NCBI GenBank assembly: GCA_012934845.2
Contig: WNNJ02003258.1
Location: forward strand, 434,001-498,000
Direction of reading: 5' to 3'
DNA length: 64,000 nt
DNA from: Pomphorhynchus laevis
Lineage: Eukaryota; Acanthocephala; Palaeacanthocephala; Echinorhynchida; Pomphorhynchidae
Both the position numbers and the translations under genes were made by a program. A model generated the notes under the pieces. That model had not been told where the DNA came from, did not search any database, and was given only the letters and a program-made list of their open reading frames with translations. Below are positions 52,401-61,818 of this stretch, piece after piece (within the stretch, counting starts at the first letter, position 1; the number at the start of each line of letters is the position of its first letter).

Positions 52401-52600
52401 TTGCTGCAAGGATGACATTATCGTCAGACCTATCCTACGCGAACTGTACCAGAACGATAAAAAGTCGGTTGGCATTCTGTCTGGTGAGGGCTGCATCGCA
52501 TTGTATCCACGGCTATCGGAGGACGTCGTGATCAAAAAAAAACTTTTTCACTTTGGATGACATGTAAACGAAAATAATTTTATTTATAAAAAAGTTAAAA
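49480..52600 (+). mobile_element. RLE-type LINE R-10, full-length layout, decayed
   Basis: The coding region is 49591-52530, with a 5' leader containing TTAAACACACAGCAAAGC. The 3' side is AT-rich without a + strand CCCATTTGCGGG box; instead it meets two minus-strand tails. About seven frame breaks. The copy is older than R-8. Confidence 0.8.
49591..52531 (+). pseudogene. R-10 polyprotein: CXC-like cluster, RT, restriction-like endonuclease
   Basis: MTKGVPSSGVKCYACNG, VCRGCKCRKAHRQCINC and NCQN: the zinc cluster, with the second Cys of the CC pair replaced by Tyr. Helical region KVSFIRKMIERRIGL. RT: ILLIGVMDVTRRIICKAIM, VDAKNAFNNLNRR (A), SCEGVIQGDPLAMAAFALPS (B), QKWYADDAIFVG (C), GSSYGYFVNDNKTHLL (D). 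Endonuclease: SHMLSCKRPGQPIVRHNA, DERIDITCIV, FERTCLDVVVFN and FHESRKTSKYEGHV. Breaks lie near 49913, 50155, 50474, 50754, 51397, 51481 and 51877. Inactive. Confidence 0.8.
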
Positions 52601-52653
52601 AAATTTTAATAATAATTTTTATTAAAATACAAAAAAAAATATAATGTACCGTT

Positions 52654-52690
52654 CAAAGATTACCAGCAAATGGGCTCGTACATTATAATT
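52654..52690 (-). other. Isolated RLE-LINE 3' tail box (minus strand)
   Basis: Minus-strand GAGCCCATTTGCTGGTAATC, followed leftward by an A/T-rich end. It is a 3' tail without a body, so either an extremely short 5'-truncated insertion or the end of a deleted copy. It lies 45 bp from the tail of R-11. Confidence 0.6.
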
Positions 52691-52699
52691 ATTCATTAA

Positions 52700-53400
52700 T
52701 TTTATCATTATTGGTTTCCGCAAATGGGTACATCAATGTAATTATCTGGAGAATGTCGAGCTTTTGCTGATGCTAAGTTCTTCAGTAATGATTTAGCTTG
52801 AATTCCTATTCCACCAGATGTCAAAAATATAAGTGGGGTAAACTTGCCTTGCTCTACGGTTTCGACCCTTTGTCGATACTTAGCAACTTTGCGATTATCA
52901 TGATATTAAAAAGTGAAAGTCGGACGCATTTCAGCATATGATTGAGCATGGATAGAGTATATTCTCTCGTCGAAGAACGTGCGCTCAAATCGGTTGTCAG
53001 AGAGACCAGCACAAGCAATATCAAGTCTAGCAGCATTGTCGCGAGTAGTAGTCGTTGTCTCAAAATTTATACTCACTGGGACTATTGAGAGCTGAGGTTC
53101 GACTTCAACCCAAAAATAGCAATTTGTCAGAGCTTTGGCAAAAATATCTCTAATGATATAATGTCTGATACTGGGGACACCGTCTCGTTTACACGACATG
53201 GAATGGCGGATATCCATTTGTACCCACATATACAGTTGAGATTGCGCAAATTTTTTGGAGTCCAACCATATCGTGCATCAACAGCGTCACTGAATTATCT
53301 CCGTGATAATCTTGGTTTATTATGCTTTCAGCGGTAAAATACTGATCCATGAAGTGCACCATAAAATGACGCGTGTGCAAGAACATTGACTATGCTCGAC
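52700..53400 (-). mobile_element. RLE-type LINE R-11, 3' fragment on the minus strand
   Basis: The only sizeable RLE copy on the minus strand. Tail box CCCATTTGCGG (minus) at 52718-52729. The frame 53265-52906 reads DIRHSMSCKRDGVPSIRH, IIRDIFAKAL, AARLDIACAGLSDNRFERT and FFDERIYSIHAQSY; farther left comes the KFTPLIFLTSGGIGIQ region in another frame. It is most similar to R-4 (AARLDIAC, DNRFERTFFD). It is truncated at about 53400. The next ~290 bp (53401-53689) hold nothing I can assign. Confidence 0.78.
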
Positions 53401-53689
53401 TCAAATGATTGTAAAGTATGATAGATATGTTCTTGGAAAAATATATTCCGGCGGTGTGATATACTATGTCTGGCATCTAGCTAAACCTAACGTAGGGAAT
53501 CTTATGTGAGACCGGACCCATATGTATTTCGATGTAACTCCGAACAATCAAACTTCAATGCACGGGTGACTAGAGGATCGTTTATAACCACACCTTCCAT
53601 CCTCATTCAAGATACTAAAATCGAAAACCACTCCTTTGAGACTTCATGGAAAATAGACTTCACTAAAGAAAATACCATCTTATATAAGA

Positions 53690-55161
53690 AGCAAACTTGA
53701 TTTTTTCCAAAAGTTTGAAGGAATTAAAGAACTTATTCCTAATAATGCAATCCTAGTAACAATAGATGTGGAATCTCTGTATACATCGATCCCGCAGAAA
53801 GATGGTTTACAAGCCGTACAGGAATTTATTACAGATTGTGACTTTGGGCGTGGTGCAGATAAGTACATAGTTTTATCATTAAAATTTTTTTTAGAAAATA
53901 ACTTGTTTGAATGGGGAAACAAGCGTTTTATTGAAATAGAAGGCCCCGCTATGGGCACACCATGCGCCCCAGGATATGCTTGAATATATGGCATGGTAGG
54001 AAAAGAGGTTTCCGGAAACATGTGAATTCAAACCCGCGTACTTCTTTCAATATATAGATAACATATTCAATGGATAAACGAGACATACCGAATTTATGGT
54101 AACCCTCAAGTATGGATCACTAAAATTTACATCCCAGCACGGTGATCATGTAAATTTTTAGACACGACAATCTCTCTAGCAGGTGACATTTGGTATACTA
54201 CACTATACAATAAGCCGGAGTCGAAAAACATGTACTTATATCATAACAGCAGGCATACCAATACCGTTAAAAGAGCAGTCATATTTAATGAGGCCCTATG
54301 TATAAGAATGATATGTAGTAGAAATGAGGATTTTGAAACAAATATTGGGTTGTTAAGGACACATTTAATTGCTAGAGGCTATAGGAGTAATCAAATATAT
54401 AAACAATTTAATAAAATCAGAAGATAAGAAAGGAAGTTTTGGCTTATCAAGAAAAAAAATGAGATATCTGAAAACGTGGTTACGCTTCCCTACCATCCAG
54501 CATTAAGAAATTTGAATCGTGAACTGTTATCAGCTTATAAATCAGTATGTATACTAAACAATCTTAAAGGCAACAAGTCAAAAGTATTTTTCCGGTCTAA
54601 TAACACAATCCGCAGCCATCTTGTGAGATCCAAACTGGGGCAAACTAGAAATATATAAATAGTTGGAAAATGCCATGGATGCAAACGACCACGTTGCAAA
54701 ACTTGCAGTGTTCTCCAAGAAGAGTATAATTTTTACAGTACATACACTAAGTCAGAATACAAAATAAAAAATGAAAATAATTGTAAAACACCAAATTAAA
54801 TCAGCTAACTGATTCAGGAGGAACTGCTATGCTATCAGGTTTCGGCCCCTAACTCCTCTACCCAACATAGCAGCGGGGCCAAATACATGCTAATGATGTA
54901 TTTCCTCTGAAATAACTATCTAGTATCTTATTCTAATGCAAAGTATATTATTTATTATCCATCCATAAAAATTTGCCACTTAAGAGTTTAAATTTATTCT
55001 TTTTATTATTGTGTTGATTTTAATGTTGTATACTTAGGAGAATGCGGTTTATGTCGCGCTCAATATGTTGGAGAAACAGGAAGATGCCTAAGCCTTTGAC
55101 CTAATAACAGAAAATCATATATCAAAGCAAAAATGGAACAGCCAGACAACTCTGATACACT
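53690..55161 (+). mobile_element. PLE1: Penelope-like element with RT and GIY-YIG, interrupted
   Basis: A 5'-truncated Penelope-like element. RT landmarks: LVTIDVESLYTSIPQKDG, EGPAMGTPCAPGYA and the following thumb region with LYHNSRHTNTVKR. Then a linker (LIARGYRSNQIYKQFNKI, TLPYHPALRNLNREL) and the start of the GIY-YIG endonuclease (ECGLCRAQYVGETGRCL). A 225-bp PLE2 fragment is inserted before the GIY-YIG part, and the Jockey/R1-like LINE lies at its right end. It is a broken fossil with several interruptions. Confidence 0.75.
54794..55018 (-). mobile_element. PLE2 3' fragment inserted in PLE1
   Basis: Starts with the same AAATCAGCTAACTGA terminus as the copies at 14897 and 40777. It lacks about 230 bp of the AT-rich segment and then matches the 41.0-41.22 kb part of PLE2, including the end of the RT reading. 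It is 5'-truncated at GTGTTGATTT. The GIY-YIG reading of PLE1 continues directly after it. Confidence 0.82.
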
Positions 55162-55285
55162 AATAATAAAGACTTTATTAATAATCAAACAAGATGCAAG
55201 TCGGTCAAGTCAGTTAGTACAAAGTCAAAATCAAAATACAGTCAACATCTTCGTAACCTTGTCAACTTCTTTCTTACCAGTAATT

Positions 55286-57744
55286 ATGGCCTCAAATCCA
55301 CAGGGATCTGAGCCCTCCAACCAATCCAACACGCCGCTTTTCGACTGAACGACCCGGGATCTTTCACCTCCCGAAGAGACCAGTCGGCGCGGACTATGTT
55401 GGGTAAGCGAGAGATGAGGAGCTTAAGAAACCTTAGTCTTTGCTCTGGGGGACGTCCTCTAGAGAAGAAGACTAATCCAGAGATAGCTTAAGTGCCCCAG
55501 AGGCGCACCTGAGTTTCCCCCTTCAACGACAGATGCTGGGCCCGTTCTAGAGCCCAACTAGCTCTCTTCAGGACACGTTTAAGTCTATCCAGGTCAGCTT
55601 TCGCCGACCAGTTCACCGAAACGGTGAACCCCAGGTATTTTACTCGACTTGTGAAGGTAGGGAATGGATCAGAGGCAAATAAGGAAGCTAGAGCAGAGAG
55701 TGCTAGTCTCTTAAGCTTTTTCTTCGTCGCAGGGGAGCCATGAAAGACAACCACCTGCGATTTGGAGGAGTTTAGAGTAAGATTGGACCTGGGTAACTGG
55801 TCTTTCAATCTTAAAAAGAAACGGCTGATGTTAGAGACTACGTCCTTACACCTGCGTCCAGAGAACAGAGCTGTGGTGTCGTCAGCGTACACCACTAGAC
55901 GTTGATCACGCTGTTTAAATATTTTGAAGAGATTTATGGAGGCAGCAAGATACAAGATAGGATAAAGAGGGGAACCTTGAGGCACACCCGTAATAGGGTC
56001 GAACTGACACGCATCAGGGTCGTCTTCGTAATAAAATCGCTTGGTGTACAACAGTACCTCCACCCTGTTAACAATTCTCGCAGGCAACCCGAGGGACCTG
56101 AGAGAAGAGATAAAAGGTATGGAGATGCGGTCAAATGCAGCAGAAAAGTCAAGGAAAACAGCCACAGCAAGTTGATGGCTATTCTCCCGACAGAACTGAT
56201 GCACTTCACCTACTGCTGAATGGACCGAGCGACCTTTGACGAACCCATGGAAACCAGGTGGGATTAAGTTACGCCTACTTAAATGATCGCGGATTCTACG
56301 CACAAGCGCTTTTTCGTAGATCGATACAAGGGAATTCTCAATCGAAATGGGCCGCAGGTCTTTCGGACATGAGACCGGATATTTTTTAGGAATAAACATT
56401 CTACGGCTAACGTTGATGCCGGTCACATCGGATGGGGTGGCTAATAGGATTGTGATGGCCACCTCCCTTCTTTGATAAGCTGTCAAAAGCTGACAGACAC
56501 GAGAAGAGAGTGGAGCGACGGTTTTGGAGGTGCCCGGAAGAGGCCCCCAGGCATTGAGTATATCTGGAACAGAAATATCTCTACTCCTGAAGTCTCCCCA
56601 AGGCGGGATTGGTTGCGGTGATTGAGTGGCTCCATAGTTGTGTAGGGATAATGACTCCTCTAAAACTCTATCAAGACCAATACTTCCGATCCAGCCAGAT
56701 GCTCTATCCTTCCAACAAACAAACTTCTCTTTCTTGAATATCTTCCAGAAGGTAGACTGAGAAGAGTTAAGACGAGCAATGCTCGACTTATCCTTACTCA
56801 GCTGGAACCAGTATCTGGTACGCCAGTATTCTTTCGAGAGCGTCTGTTTGGCAGAAGAAGAGAGGTCAGGGAGATGCAGCAGTTTGGCCAGGAACCCTGA
56901 GTTTTGTCGGAGTGGGACTGAAAATGCGACCTTTATAGGAAGTCGATAATAACGCGGTGGCTTGCGAAGAGAGATAGGAATTAAATTTGGTTAAACTCTC
57001 ATTGCCAATTCGGGGGAAGCGTTGGATAGCTGCTTGGAAGAAAGCCACTCTGATGGGATCGAAGTGGAATCTTCTACGAAGCAGAGAATCCTCTTCAATC
57101 CGCCAACGAATTAGGTCATGAGAGGTGGACAGATGTTGCCGCGATTGCTCCGTGCAGAAGTGTTTAAGCAACCACTTCTCGTGGAGCAATAATAAGTCGA
57201 GGAGTGAATTCGTTGATGTGCAATGAAAGGAGGGTGACGGTGGTTTATGAATAAGATAACCGTTCCTGGCTCTGCGGAGTGCTGCATTAATCCAACGACC
57301 AGTTCTGTCGTTGAAATCGCCTAGTACCATGTCATAGCCCCCATCAATTATCCCATCCAGGAGATCACGGTTCTTCTCGATCTTTCCTGGACGAATATAT
57401 ACGTTGGCTAGACTGAGGCGTTTACCGTTCTTGACGTGTGTTATAACTAAACAAGACAGGGCAGAACACGAGTAGTTCAATATGAGGGAGGATCTTAAGG
57501 AGCATTTAACTAAGGTCAAGAGTCCTTGAGAAGAAGATGAGTGAGGAGCGGTTATATACGGAGTATAGTGGGTATAAATGTGCTTAGGGATAAATCGAGT
57601 AATGTCCTGGGGGAGACGGATAGACCGCGTCTCCTGAAGGACTATAACATCCGCGTTTCTACCAGATAGAAGCCTAAGGGCAGAAGCACCTCCGGAATTC
57701 CACTGAAGAATATTCAGCGAAAAAAGCTCGGGCTTACTCACCAT
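55286..57744 (-). pseudogene. Jockey/R1-like ORF2: APE endonuclease + RT
   Basis: Starts MVSKPELFSLNILQWNSGG. Endonuclease: VIVLQETRSI (Glu), LANVYIRPGK, VLGDFNDRTG, NSLLDLLLLHE, STSHDLIRW. The frame shifts near 56885. A continuous frame then runs from about 56880 (KEYWRTRYWFQLSK) through RT: PKDLRPISIENSLVSIYEKA, PPGFHGFVKGRSVHSAV, AVFLDFSAAFDRISIP (A), ITGVPQGSPLYPILY (B), LVVYADDTTALFSG (C), LTLNSSKSQVVVFHG (D) and VKYLGFTVSVNW. An in-frame stop at 55486-55488 is followed by about 66 more open codons with element-like sequence. Two breaks overall; otherwise well kept. Confidence 0.82.
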
Positions 57745-58039
57745 TGTGATAGATTAGTTGGAACGGGAGAAGCCAACCTAGACAAAGCCAGGAGTGGGAG
57801 GGTTGCTCTTCCCACCACTAGCTCTATCAGTGGTTAGTCCTCCCTGTGCAATATCTTCATCTCACAGGCCATAAAGGAGCTTACCTATCTTAATAGGGGG
57901 ACGGTCCGGGCGGAAGCGCCCCTCTTCTTGGATTTCGGAATATCGGCAGCTGCCGGAATCGAAGGAGCTGCAAAGAACGCTCCCAGCAGGGGTGCCATCA
58001 TTTGCTAAATTTGAGAGAGAATTGTTTTCTTAGTAGTAT

Positions 58040-59024
58040 CTAAGAGATAAAGAATATCTTTATTGGACATTCTGTCAATAGTATTTGAATCAGAAGTAAC
58101 TTTGAAAAAAGTCTTGTTTGATGGTGAAGCGGAAATGTGTCGGTTCCTATATTCTTTGAATAAACGACAACGACGGGATCACGCAGGGTGGTCTCCGCCA
58201 CAATTGTTGCAATGAGGATTAACGACACATCTGTCATTACTCAACAGGGAGGAACACATAGTATTCGAGCACACCCCACATCTTTTTTCTTCCTTGCAAG
58301 TGGAGGCCCAATGCCCCCACTTATGGCAACAGTTACAATGCGGAAATGTCCAGTTATTGGATTCAATCAACGTAAATCGAATATTTTAACCCATAAAAGG
58401 GTTTAAGGACTTTGAACATAGAATATGACCATTATCAAGGTCGCACGTGGCAAAAGCCACAGGTAGAGCCTCACCCGATTTGGAACGTAGAGGTCTGACA
58501 GAGGATAATTTGAAAATCTTCTTAAGCTGTTCCAAATCAGCAGATTCCAAAAATGAGGGAAAGTTGTTCATTTTTAGTGTTGCCTGAATTGGCTTGAGAT
58601 CTAGAGTCCCTAATTGGGACAAAAATTTTTCAAAGTATTTCTGGTATGCCCTCATCAAGTCGTGAGTGGCGAATGAGACTCTTATAGAATTAGTTAGAAT
58701 TTTTAAATTGTTAAATACTATTCTCTCAGGGTAGTCAAGCACAAAGTTTCTCAAAAATATATTAAATAAATGATGTTTTTCCACTGGCTTGCTCGAAGTA
58801 ATAAATGCCAGATTATGTAGCTTTTGCATAGGGGGAAGTTCCCCTTTTTCAGAGTTAACAACAATCGAAAAGTCACTTACTTGCTCAGTTGAACCAGAAT
58901 TAACTATTGAAAGTACCTTGACTTCCTTGTTGCAATCCGGAGTAGGTCCGTTGTTCCCCGGGAACGTTTGAGTGTCTTGCAAAGTTGTGTCCAGGTCGAA
59001 AAACTTCTTTTGGTCTTTAATCAT
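58040..59024 (-). pseudogene. Jockey/R1-like ORF1 with CCHC zinc knuckles
   Basis: The first frame (59024-58386) begins MIKDQKKFFDLD and contains FSIVVNSEKGELPPMQKLHN and LKPIQATLKMNNFPSFL, a gag-like RNA-binding layout. A second segment (58370-58179) in another phase has CNCCHKWGHWASTC (CX2CX4HX4C), CGVCSNTMC and CNNCGGDHPA, the three-knuckle pattern of Jockey/I/R1-type ORF1 proteins. A stop follows immediately (TGA where a Trp is usual), then more readable sequence. It is broken twice. The native protein would coat element RNA. Confidence 0.72.
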
Positions 59025-59085
59025 TGAAAATCCTGAGCTTTTTTCTTCGAAATTGTTAAAATTGCTATTCTTTGATGTTCCGATG

Positions 59086-59316
59086 CCTTACAACAGTATG
59101 ACATTATGAGAGCGAATGTGGTTAGTTGTAAATTGGGTAGAGAAATTGTTTTGAAAAAGCCGAAAGGTAAAATTAGTAAGCATTTATTGTTTTTCTCTCT
59201 TAATCACTAGTTTTTAAATTATTTGTAATTTTCAATCGTATCCGTATATGGATTCTCGGAAGCAGTATAATATTTCTCCAAAGCAGTACAATATGCCTCT
59301 TCATGAGGAAAACAGA

Positions 59317-59375
<59 letters not shown>

Positions 59376-59468
59376 CAAATTGTTGCACTGCTATTTATGA
59401 ATATATATACACTCCTGGACCACAGTTTCAAGCGATTTTTCGCACTACCAATTTATATATATTTTTTT
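59086..59468. other. Spacer with (TA)n microsatellite
   Basis: AT-rich DNA with no gene. A TA dinucleotide run occupies 59317-59373. The minus-strand frame across it, encoding Tyr-Ile repeats, is an artefact. The start may include the 5' UTR of the Jockey/R1-like LINE. Confidence 0.8.
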
Positions 59469-59791
59469 GGTGTATGGAATTGGATATCATGAAGGAAGGA
59501 TTCTGTAGCTGGTTTTCAATGCGAAAGTCACCTCGTGTGACCTAGCAACTATTCATTACATAAATAAGAATCCATCAAAGGATCACCAGAAAGGCGAAGA
59601 GTTGGTAGTCAGCCTTCTGACGAGCCCGGGGCTACCAACATGTGGCAAAAAGCGGGCGAAACGAAAACGGTTGTGGCAATGGCGCCGTTAGTAGTCAGGG
59701 TGTATGGAATTGGATATCATGAAGGAAGGATTCTGTAGCTGGTTTTCAATGCGAAAGTCACCTCGTGTGACCTAGCAACTATTCATTACAT
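59469..59791. repeat. 230-bp direct repeat, 1.4 units, with hammerhead-like core
   Basis: The 93-bp segments 59469-59561 and 59699-59791 (starting GGTGTATGGAATTGGATATC) are identical and lie 230 bp apart, so the array is one full unit plus a partial second. Both sides end in TA-rich sequence. The middle of the unit carries the hammerhead-like motif in the next entry. Tandem units of 170-400 bp with hammerheads are described for animal retrozymes mobilised by Penelope-like elements; that identity is inferred. Confidence 0.8.
59612..59677 (+). ncRNA. Candidate hammerhead ribozyme in the 230-bp repeat
   Basis: CTGACGA (59617-59623, matching the CUGANGA core), stem II GCCCG/CGGGC (59624-59628 with 59653-59657) around a 24-nt loop, GAAAC (59658-59662), and a GUU triplet at 59670-59672. 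Flanking GCC (59612-59614) and GGC (59675-59677) could make a short stem I. Against it: stem I is weak, and an alternative 8-bp hairpin GTTGGTAG/CTACCAAC (59601-59608 with 59632-59639) competes. Plausible but unproven. Confidence 0.4.
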
Positions 59792-59886
59792 TATATATAT
59801 ATAATATTTGGTAAATACCGTAGCGATCCTGGATCACAATGTGATTCGGCCATAGATTTTCTTCAGAAATAATAAAAACAGGAAAA

Positions 59887-60840
59887 TTGCACAAAATGAG
59901 ATTCAAGACGTTTCGGCCAAGCGGCCTTTATCAATCTAAAACAAAACACACACAACAATTAGAACAATGCGTCGAACAAAATCTAAAAGCTCGAAGCGGT
60001 CATAGCGCTCAAACAAAAAGATACATGATACGAAATGAAGCAATTCGATGCCTAAAAATGTGCAGTTTACCTTCATTTTTTGAAGAATCACTGATAAATA
60101 TCATGGAACGATTCAAGATGCGAGGATATAGGTATGGTGAGATCGTAAGACAGTTTAACCGAGTACGAAGAATAAATAGGACTGATTTATTAAATGTTAA
60201 GCCAAAGGTTAAAGAAAAGTATATTTATGTACCTATGCCATATCATCAGACACTACGAATCGTCGGAAAAGATATACGCTTTGCTTATGACAATATGGAT
60301 CCAATACTAAGAGGCAACACAAAGCGACCGTGGATTTACTTTACGAGATGTCAAACACTCAGCAACATCTTGGTCAGAGCAGAACTAAAAGTAGAAAATT
60401 CGATTCAGCACGTAAGCCTACATACATCCGCGCCATGCGGCCATAAACGATGTGCATGCTGTTCAAATATGATGACTACAACGAAGTTTATGAGTACTCG
60501 CACAGAAATCGTATATCGAGTAAAAGCAAATTTCACATGTAAAACCCAGGAAGGAATATATCTATTAACATGCAACAATTGTAAAATTCAATATGTAGGT
60601 GAAACAGGTCGGGCATTTAATCTCCGACACAATAATCGGCGGAGCGACATAAGGCTGAAAAGAAACCGAGACGGAGCGGTAAGCCATATATTGAAAAATG
60701 CTGACCATACCTTTATTGGTGTTATAATCGAAACAGTTGATAATGAAACTAATAGAAAGAGACGTGAAAGTTATTGGGTTGGTCAACTTCAAACTGATCT
60801 TGACAGATTAAATCCTTATAACGAGTATCGACTTCCGTGA
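59887..60840 (+). CDS. PLE3 linker + GIY-YIG endonuclease frame (5' incomplete)
   Basis: 317 codons. The N-terminal part has RNEAIRCLKMCSLPSFFEES, RFKMRGYRYGEIVRQFNRV and VPMPYHQTLRIVGKDI, typical of the region between RT and endonuclease in Penelope-like elements. The conserved Cys/His box is CGHKRCACCSNM. The GIY-YIG nuclease follows: GIYLLTCNNCKIQYVGETG, then RAFNLRHNNRR and RRESYWVGQLQT near the end. The enzyme would nick target DNA. The first ATG lies in truncated sequence and is unlikely to be a natural start. Confidence 0.8.
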   Translation: MHKMRFKTFRPSGLYQSKTKHTQQLEQCVEQNLKARSGHSAQTKRYMIRNEAIRCLKMCSLPSFFEESLINIMERFKMRGYRYGEIVRQFNRVRRINRTDLLNVKPKVKEKYIYVPMPYHQTLRIVGKDIRFAYDNMDPILRGNTKRPWIYFTRCQTLSNILVRAELKVENSIQHVSLHTSAPCGHKRCACCSNMMTTTKFMSTRTEIVYRVKANFTCKTQEGIYLLTCNNCKIQYVGETGRAFNLRHNNRRSDIRLKRNRDGAVSHILKNADHTFIGVIIETVDNETNRKRRESYWVGQLQTDLDRLNPYNEYRLP

Positions 60841-60967
60841 TTATTTACATTAAAATAAATATGTAAAAATTGACGATTTTACGTCGGAAAAATTTCACAT
60901 TATTCTTCCGTAGCAAGCAAACACGTATAAGTGTGTAAGTGACAAACATTTTCCAAGGAACTTATAC

Positions 60968-60991
60968 CTGAAGAACACATTTTGTCGAAAC
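60968..60991 (+). other. Hammerhead-like core in PLE3 3' UTR
   Basis: CTGAAGA, a short ACA/TGT stem, then CGAAAC. An inverted partner occurs on the minus strand at 59909-59933 (TTGATAA, GGCC/GGCC stem with loop GCTT, CGAAACG). Penelope-like elements are known to carry minimal hammerheads. Both are imperfect here (the first has A for U, the second UUGAUAA for CUGAUGA). Confidence 0.4.
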
Positions 60992-61258
60992 GTTGTTAAG
61001 TACACATAATAAATAATAAAAAAACTGTGTCTGTGTCGGTTTCTATTAATTCTTAGCTATTTATATATATTGAGGACAATATATATGTATATATATTAAT
61101 AGAAAATCTATTAATATTTAGAAAGAATTGTCATCACGACAATCTCGAGCAACAACTATTTGACTAATCCTCTTATATATAACAGTACATATATAATTAT
61201 TTAAACAATTTAATCATTAAGCAACAGAAATAATGAATAATTTTTAAAAGAAAAACTA

Positions 61259-61281
61259 GTTTCGGCTGGTGCCTTCTTCAG
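61259..61281 (-). other. Hammerhead-like core, PLE5 left repeat
   Basis: Minus strand: CTGAAGA, stem GGC-ACCA-GCC, CGAAAC, in the sense direction of PLE5 after its coding end. The right repeat has the matching motif on the plus strand at 61835-61857, antisense to the gene. The paired stem II and GAAAC are clear; the seventh core positions deviate from CUGANGA only by A for U-N. Confidence 0.4.
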
Positions 61282-61425
61282 TTACTAGAGCTTACTACCA
61301 TTTCCACACACTTTGATTTTTATTTTTATACCACGTTTCTGTAGCGGAAGAATTTTACATTGATTTTACAAAGTTAGCTGTTTTTTTGTTAATGATCCTT
61401 TTAGTTCAGACATAAGTTGCGCTGT

Positions 61426-61818
61426 TTAATACAGTTCTTTTCGTCTCCTTTCCTTTATATCCAATAATTCATCTTCAATAATTGTTAATCTGAATTTATG
61501 GTCTGGATTTTCTTGAATATGTGTCACTGCGGCATCACAGCTTTGCTTCTTTGTTTTTATCTGCGAGCGTATAAGATCCATGCGTTTGTGCATTTGTTCA
61601 GATGTTTCCCCAACATACTGTCTTGCGCATTCATTACACGTCAAAAGATATACGACGTTTCTTGACTTGCAGTTAAGCTTACCGCTCACTGTGTATAGGG
61701 AATTTGATTTTGTACTTTTGAAGACTTTTGTCTCATTTATATCAGGACAAGTTTTGCAGCGCTTGTCTCCACAGGGTCTGCAATAATGTTCTTTGCGCAA
61801 TAGCATTGAGCAAGGCAC
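61426..61818 (-). CDS. PLE5 GIY-YIG endonuclease frame (5' incomplete)
   Basis: 130 codons. Cys/His box CGDKRCKTCPDI, then GKLNCKSRNVVYLLTCNEC (the GIY position reads VVY) and ARQYVGETSEQMHKRM, with HIQENPDHKFRLTIIE and the C-terminal ERRRKELY region. It matches the C-terminal endonuclease of Penelope-like elements. The RT part is missing by truncation, and the upstream Met is not a true start. Confidence 0.78.
   Translation of the reverse strand: MPCSMLLRKEHYCRPCGDKRCKTCPDINETKVFKSTKSNSLYTVSGKLNCKSRNVVYLLTCNECARQYVGETSEQMHKRMDLIRSQIKTKKQSCDAAVTHIQENPDHKFRLTIIEDELLDIKERRRKELY

Larger units (their letters stand above)
55162..59085 (-). mobile_element. Jockey/R1-like LINE, nearly full length
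   Basis: About 3.9 kb on the minus strand: a gag-like ORF1 with CCHC knuckles (59024-58040), ORF2 with APE endonuclease and RT (57744-55286), and a 3' end reading TTAATAAAGTCTTTATTATT (about 55182-55162). It is not related to the L2 families here. Its clade (Jockey, I or R1) is not resolved; no RNase H domain is visible after the RT. The 5' boundary is approximate. Confidence 0.8.
59880..61010 (+). mobile_element. PLE3: Penelope-like element, 3' part with GIY-YIG
   Basis: A 5'-truncated copy of a GIY-YIG Penelope-like element. It covers the C-terminal linker and the endonuclease, followed by about 170 bp of 3' UTR. Hammerhead-like cores lie at both ends: minus strand at 59909-59933 and plus strand at 60968-60991. 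The RT core is absent. It is open across its retained coding part, so a relatively young fossil. Confidence 0.78.

Noticed and set aside
55133-55348. Separate 71-codon gene
   Set aside because: Composite frame crossing the PLE1 remnant and the 3' UTR of the minus-strand Jockey/R1-like LINE.
59200-59388. Minus-strand frame encoding Tyr-Ile repeats
   Set aside because: Encoded by a TA microsatellite; not a gene.
59600-59640. tRNA-like fold around GTTGGTAG..CTACCAAC
   Set aside because: Only one arm forms; no anticodon or T arm. Better treated as part of the 230-bp repeat.
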